A DNA stretch of 64,000 bases. Source: Elusimicrobiota bacterium (lineage in GTDB: Bacteria > Elusimicrobiota > Elusimicrobia > UBA1565 > UBA9628). Location of the stretch: positions 1 to 64,000 of the forward strand of contig JACQWX010000066.1 of the NCBI GenBank assembly GCA_016209035.1, written 5' to 3'. Shown here piece by piece: positions 7,841 through 18,446 of this stretch (position 1 is its first letter; every line of letters starts with the position of its first letter). Made by a program: the position numbers and the translations under genes. Below the pieces are notes generated by a model, which saw nothing but the letters and a program-made list of their open reading frames with translations, was not told where the DNA came from and ran no database searches.

Positions 7841-7965
7841 TAGTAAATTATTTCTATTATATTGACACATTATAGCGCCGACGGAGGGGACAGCATAGCA
7901 TGCGCGTCAGGCCGCTGGAGGCCGTTCTGACTCCAAGCGATCGGCCGAGCTCAGGAGGCCGACGG

Positions 7966-9054
7966 TCAGGTAAAGACCTCGAGGTGCGCGTGCAGGCCGG
8001 ACCTGCGGGCCAGGCGCAGCCCCCGGTCGAAGATGCTCTCCGCCTCGCGGGTGCGCCCCTGGGCGTGGAGGCAGGCGGCGAGCGCCGTCAGGGAGAGCAC
8101 GACTCCCCTGGCCTCGCCGAATCTCTCGAAACCCGAGAGCGCCAGGGAGAGCCTTCGCCCGGCCTCCCGAAGATCCCCTTCCTGCAGGGCGATCTTGCCG
8201 AGCCCCCAATCCACGTAGGCCAGGTCCGCTGGGTCCGAGATGCGGGAGTAGAGCGCGTGCGCCTTGCGGTAGCGCATTTTCGCCTGGGACAGCAGGCCCC
8301 GCTGGCGGAGGCAGTTGCCGAGCCCGCACTCGGCGTAGGCCCGGGCGAAGAGGTCCTGGGTCTTGGCGAAGACCCTCCTGGCGGCCAGGTACCGGCGCGA
8401 AGCCTCGGCCAGGTTCCCCCTGATGCGCTCCACGCCGCCCAACCCCAGCAGGGCGTAGCCTTCCCCGATGCCGTCGCCCGCCTTGCGGAAGCGGGACCGC
8501 GACCGCAGGAAATCCTCCGTGGAGCCGGCCAGGTCCCCGCTGAAGCGCCTGGCGCCTCCCAGGGCCCAGAGCACGAAGCCCTCGCCGGCCCAGTCCCTCC
8601 TGCGCCGGAACGTCCTCTGGAAGGCCTTGAGCCCCCGGATGCTCTTGCCGTAGAGCCCCTCGGCCCTGTCCAGCAGGACCTCCTCGAGGCGCAGGCGCTC
8701 CAGGTGGGAAGCCATGCTCGGGCGTCTCCCGGCCGCCAGGGCGAGCCCCTCGGCCAACCGCCGGCGCGCCTGAGCGCACAACCCGAGGCTCCTCAAGGCC
8801 GCGACCAGCCCGAGGCAGGAATCGAGCCAGAGCGCGAGGTCGGCGGCGGGCTCGGTGCGGGCCAGCGACGTCTCGTACCAGCGGCGGCATCCTCCGAGGT
8901 CGCCCATGGCGCGGAGGGCCTCGGCTCTCAGATGCGCGACCTCCGCGGCGAACCCGGCGGGGAGGCCCTTCGGCAGGAGCTTCAAGGCCTGCGCGGGCCT
9001 GCCTTGCTCCAGCAGCTCTTGGCACGCCTCGATGCGTTCGGGTCGAAAGTTCAC
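7966..9054 (-). CDS. TPR-repeat protein
   Basis: A 362-residue protein made of about eight tetratricopeptide-like helical pairs from end to end, for example WYETSLARTEPAADL, DFLRSRSRFRKAGDG and RRYLAARRVFAKTQDLFA. No signal peptide or membrane segment is seen, so it is probably a cytoplasmic interaction scaffold. It overlaps the ceramidase-like gene upstream by 4 bp and is likely translated with it. Its role is unknown. The TPR series resembles the regulatory TPR arrays of larger signalling proteins, but there is no output domain. Confidence 0.8.
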   Translation of the reverse strand: MNFRPERIEACQELLEQGRPAQALKLLPKGLPAGFAAEVAHLRAEALRAMGDLGGCRRWYETSLARTEPAADLALWLDSCLGLVAALRSLGLCAQARRRLAEGLALAAGRRPSMASHLERLRLEEVLLDRAEGLYGKSIRGLKAFQRTFRRRRDWAGEGFVLWALGGARRFSGDLAGSTEDFLRSRSRFRKAGDGIGEGYALLGLGGVERIRGNLAEASRRYLAARRVFAKTQDLFARAYAECGLGNCLRQRGLLSQAKMRYRKAHALYSRISDPADLAYVDWGLGKIALQEGDLREAGRRLSLALSGFERFGEARGVVLSLTALAACLHAQGRTREAESIFDRGLRLARRSGLHAHLEVFT

Positions 9055-10505
9055 TGGAGCAGCCTCCTCGCGGAATCGAGCACGATCCGGGTGGCCGATC
9101 TGCCGATGGAATTGGTCTCCTCGTAGTGGTGCCCCGGTCTGCGCGGCAGGAGCGTCAGGGAGTCAGGGACCTTGAAGTCGTAGTCGGGCACGAGGTAGCC
9201 GAGCTCGTCGTTGGCCAGCCCGACCACGAACTTGGCCTTGCAGGGCATGAGGTCCTTGAGGTACGGCCCGGCAGGGGCCCTGGAGAGGTCGGGAGGGTCC
9301 GGGTTGGCAGGCGACGTGAGGGCCTGCCCGGCACGGAACTGGCCCTGGTAGCCGCCCATCGAGAGTTCGGGGAAGACCTCGCCGGGGATCCCGAGCACGC
9401 AGGCGGGGCCGAGGTCGAGGCGGCTCACCTCGGTCTCGATCCACGGGATCTCATGCTTCTTGAGCCTCCGCAGGACATGGAGGGCGGGCAGGGAGTAGGC
9501 CGAGGACGGCGGCAAGGGAATGCCGGAGGAGTTTCGGAGCTTGTGGCCGAAGACCATGGAAGGAAGGAACATGAGGTGGCGCGAGTTCTCGATCGGGACG
9601 AGCACCGTCTCGGACTTGTACCCGACCGAGAAGACGGTCGGGGGTCCTGCGTCCGCCAGGGCCTTGAGCGCGAGCCCCCCCAGCTCGGAGCCGATGCGGC
9701 GGGCCTCGCCGAAGTCCCTGGACTTGACGTCCGGCGTCATGAGCCCGCCCACCGACCCGGGCAGGAACACGCAGGTCCCGCCCCGGCGCTCCTCGACGGC
9801 CGAGCACAGCGCCCCGGGATAGTCCGCGGTGATGAGGCGGTTGGAGGCGTCGAGCACCTCGGCGTGGCAGGACCAGTTCACCACGGTGGCGACCGGCTCG
9901 CCATCCGGCGTGTCCACGGCCAGGACGCCCAGGTCCGGGTCGATGACCGCGGGGTCGCGGATGTCCTTGCACAGGCCCCTCGGGTCCACGCGGGACACCA
10001 CCGCGCGCAGGCGCGCGGGCTTGAGCTTGTCGTTGACCTCCAGGACCTTGGCCGCCACCTTCTCCTTGACGCCCCGCATGTAGCCGTGGTCCACGCCGGA
10101 GACGCCCGGGACCGGCCCCCACATGCCCAGGGTGTCGGGCGCTGAGTGCTGATGCGCCGCCACGACGAAGAGGTATCTCCCCTCCTTGTCGAAGCGGGTC
10201 ATCCTGCGGAGGTCTTGGACGTCGTTGCGGTAGAGCCCGAGGAAGTCGAGGACCGCGATCGCCACGGTCTTCTTCCCGTCCGAGAAGACGACGATCCTCG
10301 CGTAGAGCGGATCGTGGACGCCTTCGGGCCTGCGCCCCCTGGCTCCAAAGCCGGCCAAGTACACCTGATGGGTATCCAGCGCGGGAGTGATGTCCACTTT
10401 GCCCGCAGCCGCCAGGCCGCGGGCATGGCTGGAGGGACCGGCAAGGCCCAGGAGCGCGCCGCACGCAACGATTAGAGGGTTCAGGCGCCTAGCAGTTCTT
10501 CCCAT
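9051..10505 (-). CDS. Neutral/alkaline ceramidase-like secreted hydrolase
   Basis: A 484-residue protein with an N-terminal signal peptide (hydrophobic LIVACGALLGLAG then SSHARG). The mature start AAGKVDITPALDTHQVYLAGFGARGRRPEGVHDPLYARI and the later AAHQHSAPDTLG and VVNWSCHAEVL match the N-terminal catalytic region of the neutral ceramidase family, whose zinc ligands include these His residues. It is shorter than typical bacterial ceramidases (over 600 residues) and lacks the C-terminal immunoglobulin-like domain. True ceramides are unusual in bacteria, so the substrate may be another amide-linked lipid. It is probably periplasmic. Confidence 0.75.
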   Translation of the reverse strand: MGRTARRLNPLIVACGALLGLAGPSSHARGLAAAGKVDITPALDTHQVYLAGFGARGRRPEGVHDPLYARIVVFSDGKKTVAIAVLDFLGLYRNDVQDLRRMTRFDKEGRYLFVVAAHQHSAPDTLGMWGPVPGVSGVDHGYMRGVKEKVAAKVLEVNDKLKPARLRAVVSRVDPRGLCKDIRDPAVIDPDLGVLAVDTPDGEPVATVVNWSCHAEVLDASNRLITADYPGALCSAVEERRGGTCVFLPGSVGGLMTPDVKSRDFGEARRIGSELGGLALKALADAGPPTVFSVGYKSETVLVPIENSRHLMFLPSMVFGHKLRNSSGIPLPPSSAYSLPALHVLRRLKKHEIPWIETEVSRLDLGPACVLGIPGEVFPELSMGGYQGQFRAGQALTSPANPDPPDLSRAPAGPYLKDLMPCKAKFVVGLANDELGYLVPDYDFKVPDSLTLLPRRPGHHYEETNSIGRSATRIVLDSARRLLQ

Positions 10506-11238
10506 GTCCGCATCCCTTCCTCAGCGGGCAGCCTTCGCAGGCCGGCGTCTTCCTGCAATGGCGCTTGGCCAACTCGACCAATAGGGCGTGGAACTCCCCG
10601 TAGAGCTCGGCCGACGCGGGCAGGCGACCAGTCAGGAAGGCGGCCGCTTCCTGGTAGCTCGGCCGGCCCCGGAACCAGCCGAGCCTCGCGCCGATGCGCA
10701 GGGTGTAGGCGTCGACCACGAACGCCGGTCGAAGACCGGCGTAGAGGAGGATGGAGTCGGCGGTCTCAGGCCCGATGCCGTGGATCCCCAGGAGTTCCTC
10801 CCGGAGCTTGGGCAACGGCCCGGAGAGCCAGCGCCGCAGATCCGCTCCGCGAGCTGCGGCGTGCCTCGAGAAGGCCTTGACCCTGAGCGCTTTCTGCTTG
10901 AAGTAGCCGGAGGGCCGGATCAGGCGCTGGAGCCGCTCGGCCGGCATGCGCACGAGCCGGTCGAGGCGCACCGCGCCGCGGCGGTGCAGCGCTTGCAGGG
11001 CCGAGGACGCGTTGGTCCAAGCCGTGTTCTGGGTCAGCAGCGCCCCCAGGCATACCTCGAGCCGCTGGCGTTGGGCCAGCCTGCCCCAGATGCCCGGCCG
11101 ATAGCGCGGCGAGGCTTCGCCGGCGGGGGTGACGGGCCACCACCCCTGGGGGCCGAAGGAACGCAGAAGGGTCCTCTGGACGGCTCTCGGAGATGGAGCG
11201 GCGCAAAGCCCTGACCCCACGGGCCTCCCAGGGCTCAT
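10489..11238 (-). CDS. HhH-GPD DNA glycosylase, endonuclease III/MagIII type
   Basis: A base-excision repair glycosylase of 249 residues. The entry helix reads LGALLTQNTAWTN, the helix-hairpin-helix is GIHGIGPETADSILLYAG, and the catalytic Asp is in VVDAYTLRI. The position that is Lys in endonuclease III is Glu here, so it should be a monofunctional glycosylase, as in MagIII-type 3-methyladenine glycosylases. The C-terminus has an iron-sulfur motif C-x5-C-x2-C-x5-C. The first 40 residues are Arg/Pro-rich and the true start may be further in. It overlaps the ceramidase-like gene by 17 bp. Confidence 0.82.
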   Translation of the reverse strand: MSPGRPVGSGLCAAPSPRAVQRTLLRSFGPQGWWPVTPAGEASPRYRPGIWGRLAQRQRLEVCLGALLTQNTAWTNASSALQALHRRGAVRLDRLVRMPAERLQRLIRPSGYFKQKALRVKAFSRHAAARGADLRRWLSGPLPKLREELLGIHGIGPETADSILLYAGLRPAFVVDAYTLRIGARLGWFRGRPSYQEAAAFLTGRLPASAELYGEFHALLVELAKRHCRKTPACEGCPLRKGCGHGKNC

Positions 11239-11251
11239 CGGGGGTAGGCCG

Positions 11252-11638
11252 TCAGGTCCCCGGGCCTTTCGGGCTGAGGACTTTGTCCAGCGTCCTGAAG
11301 AGCTTCTCCTGGTCGAACGGCTTGATGACGTAGTCCGAGGCTCCGTGTTGGAACGCGGTCTCGATGTCGCCCATCCGGCCGAGGGCCGTGATCACGACGA
11401 TCTTGATGTGCTGGGTCGCGGGGTCGGATTTGAGGATCCGGCAGACATCGTATCCTCCCATCTTCGGCATGAGGATGTCCAACAGCAGGATGTCCGGGCG
11501 CTCCTTGCGCGCGACCTCCACGGCCTGGACGCCGTCCGCCGCGGTGAAGACCTTGTATCCCCGGGCGGCCATGAGCGCCTTGAGGTTCTCCGCGACCGCG
11601 AACTCGTCCTCGGCGATGACCACCTTGATGACGGGCAT
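11252..11638 (-). CDS. CheY-like response regulator
   Basis: A 128-residue receiver domain with no output domain. It has the acidic pair in VVIAEDEF, the phosphorylation Asp in ILLLDILMPKMGG, the Thr in VVITALGR and the Lys in VIKPFDQ. The start at 11638 (MPVIKVV) is chosen because it begins at the first strand; 17 upstream in-frame codons run into a palindrome. It lies downstream of a histidine kinase-like gene on the same strand, and the two are separated only by the nested palindrome at 11649-11716. The pair is likely functional together, but the kinase is degenerate. Confidence 0.88.
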   Translation of the reverse strand: MPVIKVVIAEDEFAVAENLKALMAARGYKVFTAADGVQAVEVARKERPDILLLDILMPKMGGYDVCRILKSDPATQHIKIVVITALGRMGDIETAFQHGASDYVIKPFDQEKLFRTLDKVLSPKGPGT

Positions 11639-11648
11639 GTTAGCGATA

Positions 11649-11716
11649 GGCGCCTGGCATTGTATTTGTATTCTTTGCAAAGAATACAAAATACAAAAAA
11701 TACAATGCCAGGCGCC
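11649..11716. repeat. Nested palindrome between kinase and regulator genes
   Basis: A perfect 19-bp inverted repeat (11649-11667 with 11698-11716) encloses a second perfect palindrome of 26 bp (11665-11690). The outer arms begin GGCGCCTGGCATTG and the inner part is AT-rich, unlike the surrounding GC-rich DNA. There is no T-run on either side, so it is not a standard intrinsic terminator. It ends 11 bases before the regulator start codon, where it could hide the translation start or process the mRNA. It could also be a small mobile palindrome. Confidence 0.8.
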
Positions 11717-11722
11717 CAGTCA

Positions 11723-12529
11723 TCACGTGGAGCGCCGCACGGCTCGCGCCGGCGGCCGGAGCGTGGTAGGCAGGCGCAGGACCAGCCGGGAGAGGCCGTC
11801 TTGGTCCACCTCGAAGCCGAAGTCCCCCCCTTGGAGCCTGGCGACCAAGCGCAGGAGCCCCAGCCCCATGCCGACCGAGCAGAGCTGCTGGTCCTTGCGG
11901 CGCTGGGCCGGGTAGAAGAGCTCCAGGGAGCGCGCCGCGGCCTCCGGCGGGAGCTTGGGGCCGTGGTAGGACACGACGGCCTCCACCTCCCCGTCGAGGG
12001 GGCGCGCGATGATGTGGATGTCGCCGGACGCGCGGAACTTGCGCGCGTGGAACAGCATGCTCGAAACCGTGCGGAAGAGCCGGTCCGGGTCGGCCATGAC
12101 CGCGGGGAGCTCCCCGACCTCGACCTCGATCTTCGCTTCGTTCTCGCAGAGCGAGGAGCCGACGGCGCTGATCACGGCGTCGACGGCCTCTTTCACCGAG
12201 GACGGCTCCACATACATGATGAGGTCGCGCCTCATGTGGTGGTGGATGAGGTCGCGCAGTTCGCCCACGATGGACCCCATCCGGCTCGACTGCGACCGCA
12301 GGAGCCGCATCCACTTGGCCTGTTCCGGCGGGATGTCCCCGAAGATGCCGCTCAGGAAATTGAGCGCCGTCATGTTCACGGCGGTCAGAGGGGTGTTGAT
12401 CTCGTGACCTGCGAAGGAGATGAGCCGCCCGAGCCTTGAGAGCTCCGAGCGCCATAGGAAGAAGCCGCCCACGGCGCATAGGACCGCGCCCGCGGCCAGG
12501 CCCGCCAGGAAAGCGCCGCAAGCGCTCAC
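11723..12529 (-). CDS. Membrane histidine kinase-like protein with degenerate ATP site
   Basis: A 268-residue protein with one N-terminal membrane segment (residues 4-26) and then a HisKA-like helix pair with the H-box FAGHEINTPL, His about residue 42. The C-terminal ATPase-like domain keeps a glycine-rich VGMGLGLLRLVA. The N-box reads MLFHARKF, with His where Asn is expected, and no DxGxG is present (VSYHGPKLPP instead). ATP binding may be weak or lost. It starts in a 4-bp overlap with the carbonic anhydrase gene. The paired regulator follows after a large palindrome. Confidence 0.78.
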   Translation of the reverse strand: MSACGAFLAGLAAGAVLCAVGGFFLWRSELSRLGRLISFAGHEINTPLTAVNMTALNFLSGIFGDIPPEQAKWMRLLRSQSSRMGSIVGELRDLIHHHMRRDLIMYVEPSSVKEAVDAVISAVGSSLCENEAKIEVEVGELPAVMADPDRLFRTVSSMLFHARKFRASGDIHIIARPLDGEVEAVVSYHGPKLPPEAAARSLELFYPAQRRKDQQLCSVGMGLGLLRLVARLQGGDFGFEVDQDGLSRLVLRLPTTLRPPARAVRRST

Positions 12530-13050
12530 GGCTGGAACACCACCCTGCTGGTGCGCTTGGTCTCGGCGGAAAGGGAGACGTAGTCCGCGGCGCTCGCCCG
12601 GATCTCCTTGATGGAGCTCGGGTGGAGCTTCTTGACCACCTTGGCCGGGATCCCCAGCACCAGGCTGCCCGGCGGCACGACCATCCCTTGCGGCACGACC
12701 GCCCCCGCCCCGATCACGCTGCCGCGGCCGATCCGGGCCTCCATCACCACGGCTCCCATGCCGATGAGGCAGTCGTCGCCGATGACCGCTCCGTGGATGA
12801 CCGCGCCGTGGCCGACCGTGATCCTCCTGCCGAGGATGGCGGGCCGGCCCTCCCGGGTGTGGACCACGGCCATGTCCTGGACGTTCGTGTCCGCGCCCAC
12901 CGCGATCCCGTCCACGTCCCCGCGCAGGACGGTGAAGGGCCAGACCGACGCTCCCGGCCCGATGCGGACCCGGCCGATGACCTCGGCTGAGTCGTGGACG
13001 AAGGCTTTGGGGTCGATCTTCGGGGTGTTGCCGCGGAAGGCGCGTATCAT
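12526..13050 (-). CDS. Gamma-class carbonic anhydrase family protein
   Basis: A 174-residue left-handed beta-helix protein of the YrdA/gamma-carbonic anhydrase family. Hexapeptide repeats run through the middle, for example IGRVRIGPGASVWPF, VGADTNVQDM and IGDDCLIGMGAVVM. The metal-binding His residues are in VVHTREG and VGHGAVIHG. The C-terminal helix begins VKKLHPSSIKEI. Activity as a true carbonic anhydrase cannot be told from sequence. The start codon lies only 15 bases from the divergent nadB start. A TATAAT box predicts a leader of about two bases. Confidence 0.9.
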   Translation of the reverse strand: MIRAFRGNTPKIDPKAFVHDSAEVIGRVRIGPGASVWPFTVLRGDVDGIAVGADTNVQDMAVVHTREGRPAILGRRITVGHGAVIHGAVIGDDCLIGMGAVVMEARIGRGSVIGAGAVVPQGMVVPPGSLVLGIPAKVVKKLHPSSIKEIRASAADYVSLSAETKRTSRVVFQP

Positions 13051-13068
13051 GTATGCTGATTATACATG
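13045..13068. promoter_or_regulatory. Divergent short-leader promoters of the carbonic anhydrase and nadB genes
   Basis: Only 15 bases separate the two start codons. On the minus strand TATAAT (13059-13064) sits eight bases before the ATG at 13050. On the plus strand TATCAT (13045-13050) or TATGCT (13052-13057) precedes the nadB ATG at 13066. Any -35 elements must lie inside the opposite gene. Both mRNAs would be leaderless or nearly so. Confidence 0.55.
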
Positions 13069-14642
13069 AATCACGAATGCGATTTCCTAGTGCTGGGGAG
13101 CGGCATCGCGGGCCTCTTGAGCGCCCACAAGCTCTCCGAGCTGGGCAGGGTCGTGGTGTCGACCAAGAAGGAGGCCGTCGAGTCGAACACGAACTACGCC
13201 CAGGGGGGCATCGCGTCCGTGACGGCTCCCGCGGACTCCTTCGAGAGCCACGTGGCCGACACCTTGAGGGCCGGGGTGGGGCTGTGCGACGAGCGGGTCG
13301 TGCGCCAGGTCGTCCGCGAGGGGCCGGAGCGCATCAAGGAGCTCATGGCGCTCGGCGTCAAGTTCACGCATCGCAAGGCCGCCAAGAGCGGCCCGGGATT
13401 GGACCTCGGGCTCGAGGCCGGCCACTCCCACCGCCGCATCCTCCACGCCGGCGACATCACCGGCCGGGAGGTCGAGCGGGCCCTCTTGCTCAAGTGCCGG
13501 GAGAACCCGCGCATCCGCATCCTGGAGCAGCACCTCGCGGTGGACCTCATCGGCGGGCCCGAGTGCCGGGGCGCCTACATCATGGACGTCCGGACCCGCA
13601 AGATCCACTCCTGGAGCGCCAAGGCCACGGTCCTGGCGACCGGCGGGGCCGGCAAGGTCTACCTCTATACGTCCAACCCCGACATCGCTTCGGGCGACGG
13701 CATGGCCATGGCCTACCGCGCCGGAGCCGTCTTGGCGAACATGGAGTTCGTGCAGTTCCACCCCACGTGCCTCTACCACCCGGAGGCCAAGTCCTTCCTG
13801 CTCTCCGAGGCCCTGCGCGGGGAGGGCGGCAGGCTCGTGCGCAAGGACGGCGCGGCCTTCATGGCGAAATACACCCCCATGGGTGAACTCGCGCCGAGGG
13901 ACATCGTGGCGCGGGCCATCGACGCGGATCTCAAGCGCACCGGGGACGACTGCGTCTACCTGGACATGACCCGCCGGTCCCGGGACTTCCTGCGCGCTCG
14001 CTTTCCCAACATCTACGAGAAGCTCCTCGGCTGGGGCATCGACATGGCGGTCGAGCCCATCCCCGCGGTGCCTGCCGCCCACTACTTCTGCGGCGGGGTC
14101 AAGACGGACGCCGACGGCTCGACCACGGTCCCGGGCCTATCCGCCGCCGGGGAGGTCGCGTGCACCGGCCTGCACGGCGCCAACCGCCTGGCCTCGAACT
14201 CCCTGCTCGAGGGCTGCGTGTTCGCGCACCGCATCTTCCTCAAGATCCGGGAGCTCTGGCCCCGGATCAAGAGGGCCCGCCTCTCGCACCCTAAGGCCTG
14301 GAACCCCGGCAAGGCCGTCCCCTTGGACGAGGCCGTGGTCATCTCCCAGAACTGGGACGAGATCCGGCGGCTCATGTGGAACTACGTCGCCATCGTGCGC
14401 TCGGACCGGCGCCTGGAGCGGGCGCTCCATCGCATGTGGCTCTTGAACGCCGAGATCGACCAGTACTACTGGGACTACATCCTCACCCCGGACCTGGTCG
14501 AACTGCGCAACCTGGCCGTGGTCGCGACCCTCGTGGTGCGCTCGGCGCGCAAGCGCAAGGAGAGCCGCGGGCTGCACTACAACCTGGACCATCCCAAGAC
14601 CCTGGCGCGGGAACTGCGCGACACCGTCATCCAGAAGAAGAG

Positions 14643-14646
<4 letters not shown>
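13066..14646 (+). CDS. nadB: L-aspartate oxidase
   Basis: NadB oxidises L-aspartate to iminoaspartate with FAD, the first step of NAD synthesis. At 526 residues it has the usual size. The FAD-binding start reads VLGSGIAGLLSAHKLSELG, followed by NTNYAQGGIASV, the HSHRRILHAGD active-site segment, and GEVACTGLHGANRLASNSLLEG. The C-terminal helical domain (RRLMWNYVAIVRSDRRLERAL) is present. nadA and nadC are not in the window. The stop overlaps the start of uvrA by 4 bp. Confidence 0.96.
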
Positions 14647-17467
<2,821 letters not shown>

Positions 17468-17471
<4 letters not shown>

Positions 17472-18376
17472 CGGCGGAATGAGTCGAAGCCTCGGGCCTC
17501 GATGGGCGTGGCGAGGCTCCCGGGGGCGTTGGCCGAGGCGGAGACCCGCTCGACCTTGCGCTTGTGCTTGGGGTCGGCCAGCCAGGACTTCCAGGCCTTG
17601 TCGAGCTTCTCCAGCGTCCGGTAGCGGTACGCGGTCCACAAGGCGTTCTCGATGGGACCCCCGTCCCTGAGCTTGGAGCAGAAGGTCTTGAACTGCAGCG
17701 GCGACTGGTGGCCCCGGTGCAGGAAGAACACCAGGGAGTAGGCCTGCACGTACCATGAGGCCACGGCCTTGTCGTTCAAGCCGCTGTCCTTCATGTCCGT
17801 GGTCGGCGAGGTCTCGAAGAATCCGCGTAGGGGCATGAAGGCCGACGGGTCCCAGTAGGCCATGGTCTGGTACCAGTCGGACCGCTCGGGCGAAGCGGCG
17901 TATGCGCCCTCCTCCATCATGGCGAGCCCTTCGTTGAGCCAGGTGGGAGGCGACTTCTTGACCTCTCCCCAGTAGCCCTCGAAGAGCAGGTGGGTGGTCT
18001 CGTGGCCGATGACCTCCAGGAGCTTCTTGCGGTCCTCCTTCTGGTCGTAGACCACCACGGTCTTGCTCTCGTACATGGCCAGCCCGTTGGACCACTCCGG
18101 GGGCTTAAACTCGCCGGCCACGTAGGACTTGCGCTCCTTGTAGAGGTAGAGGGTGAGGCGCTCCTTGGCCATCCAGGGAGAGAACGCCGAGAGGTCCATG
18201 CGCAGCCTGCTGTGGATCTTCTCCAGGCTCAGCACGAAGCCGGGCGGCATCCAGGGCGATTCGTGCTTGACCACGAAATGGGTGGAGACTGTCTCGTTCC
18301 AGGAGCCGAGGGCCGCCGCCGGGCCCGCCGAGAGGAGGGTCGAGAGGACCGCGAGGCCGGCGGGAAGACCTCTCAT
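17468..18376 (-). CDS. Secreted peptidase MA-like (gluzincin) protein
   Basis: A 302-residue exported protein with a signal peptide (MRGLPAGLAVLSTLLSAGPAAALG). The zinc motif HETTHLLFEGYWG, with the downstream glutamate in WLNEGLAMMEEG, is typical of the peptidase MA-like/DUF1570 group of gluzincins. The mature start SHFVVKHE-like stretch (STHFVVKHESPW) also fits that group. It is probably a periplasmic metalloprotease, with unknown substrate. The start at 18376 is the one that gives the signal peptide; upstream in-frame codons run into the intergenic region. It is divergent from hpnJ and convergent with uvrA. Confidence 0.82.
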
Positions 18377-18401
18377 GCGGAAAGGGTAACACATAATTCG
18401 A

Positions 18402-18430
18402 TTGTCCGCCAGGGGCGATTTTGGTAAAAT
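18402..18430 (+). promoter_or_regulatory. Promoter of hpnJ
   Basis: TTGTCC (18402-18407), a 17-base spacer and TAAAAT (18425-18430) with a TGG just upstream of the -10. The predicted start site is about ten bases before the hpnJ ATG at 18447. Confidence 0.6.
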
Positions 18431-18446
18431 CTTGGTCCCAGACTTC

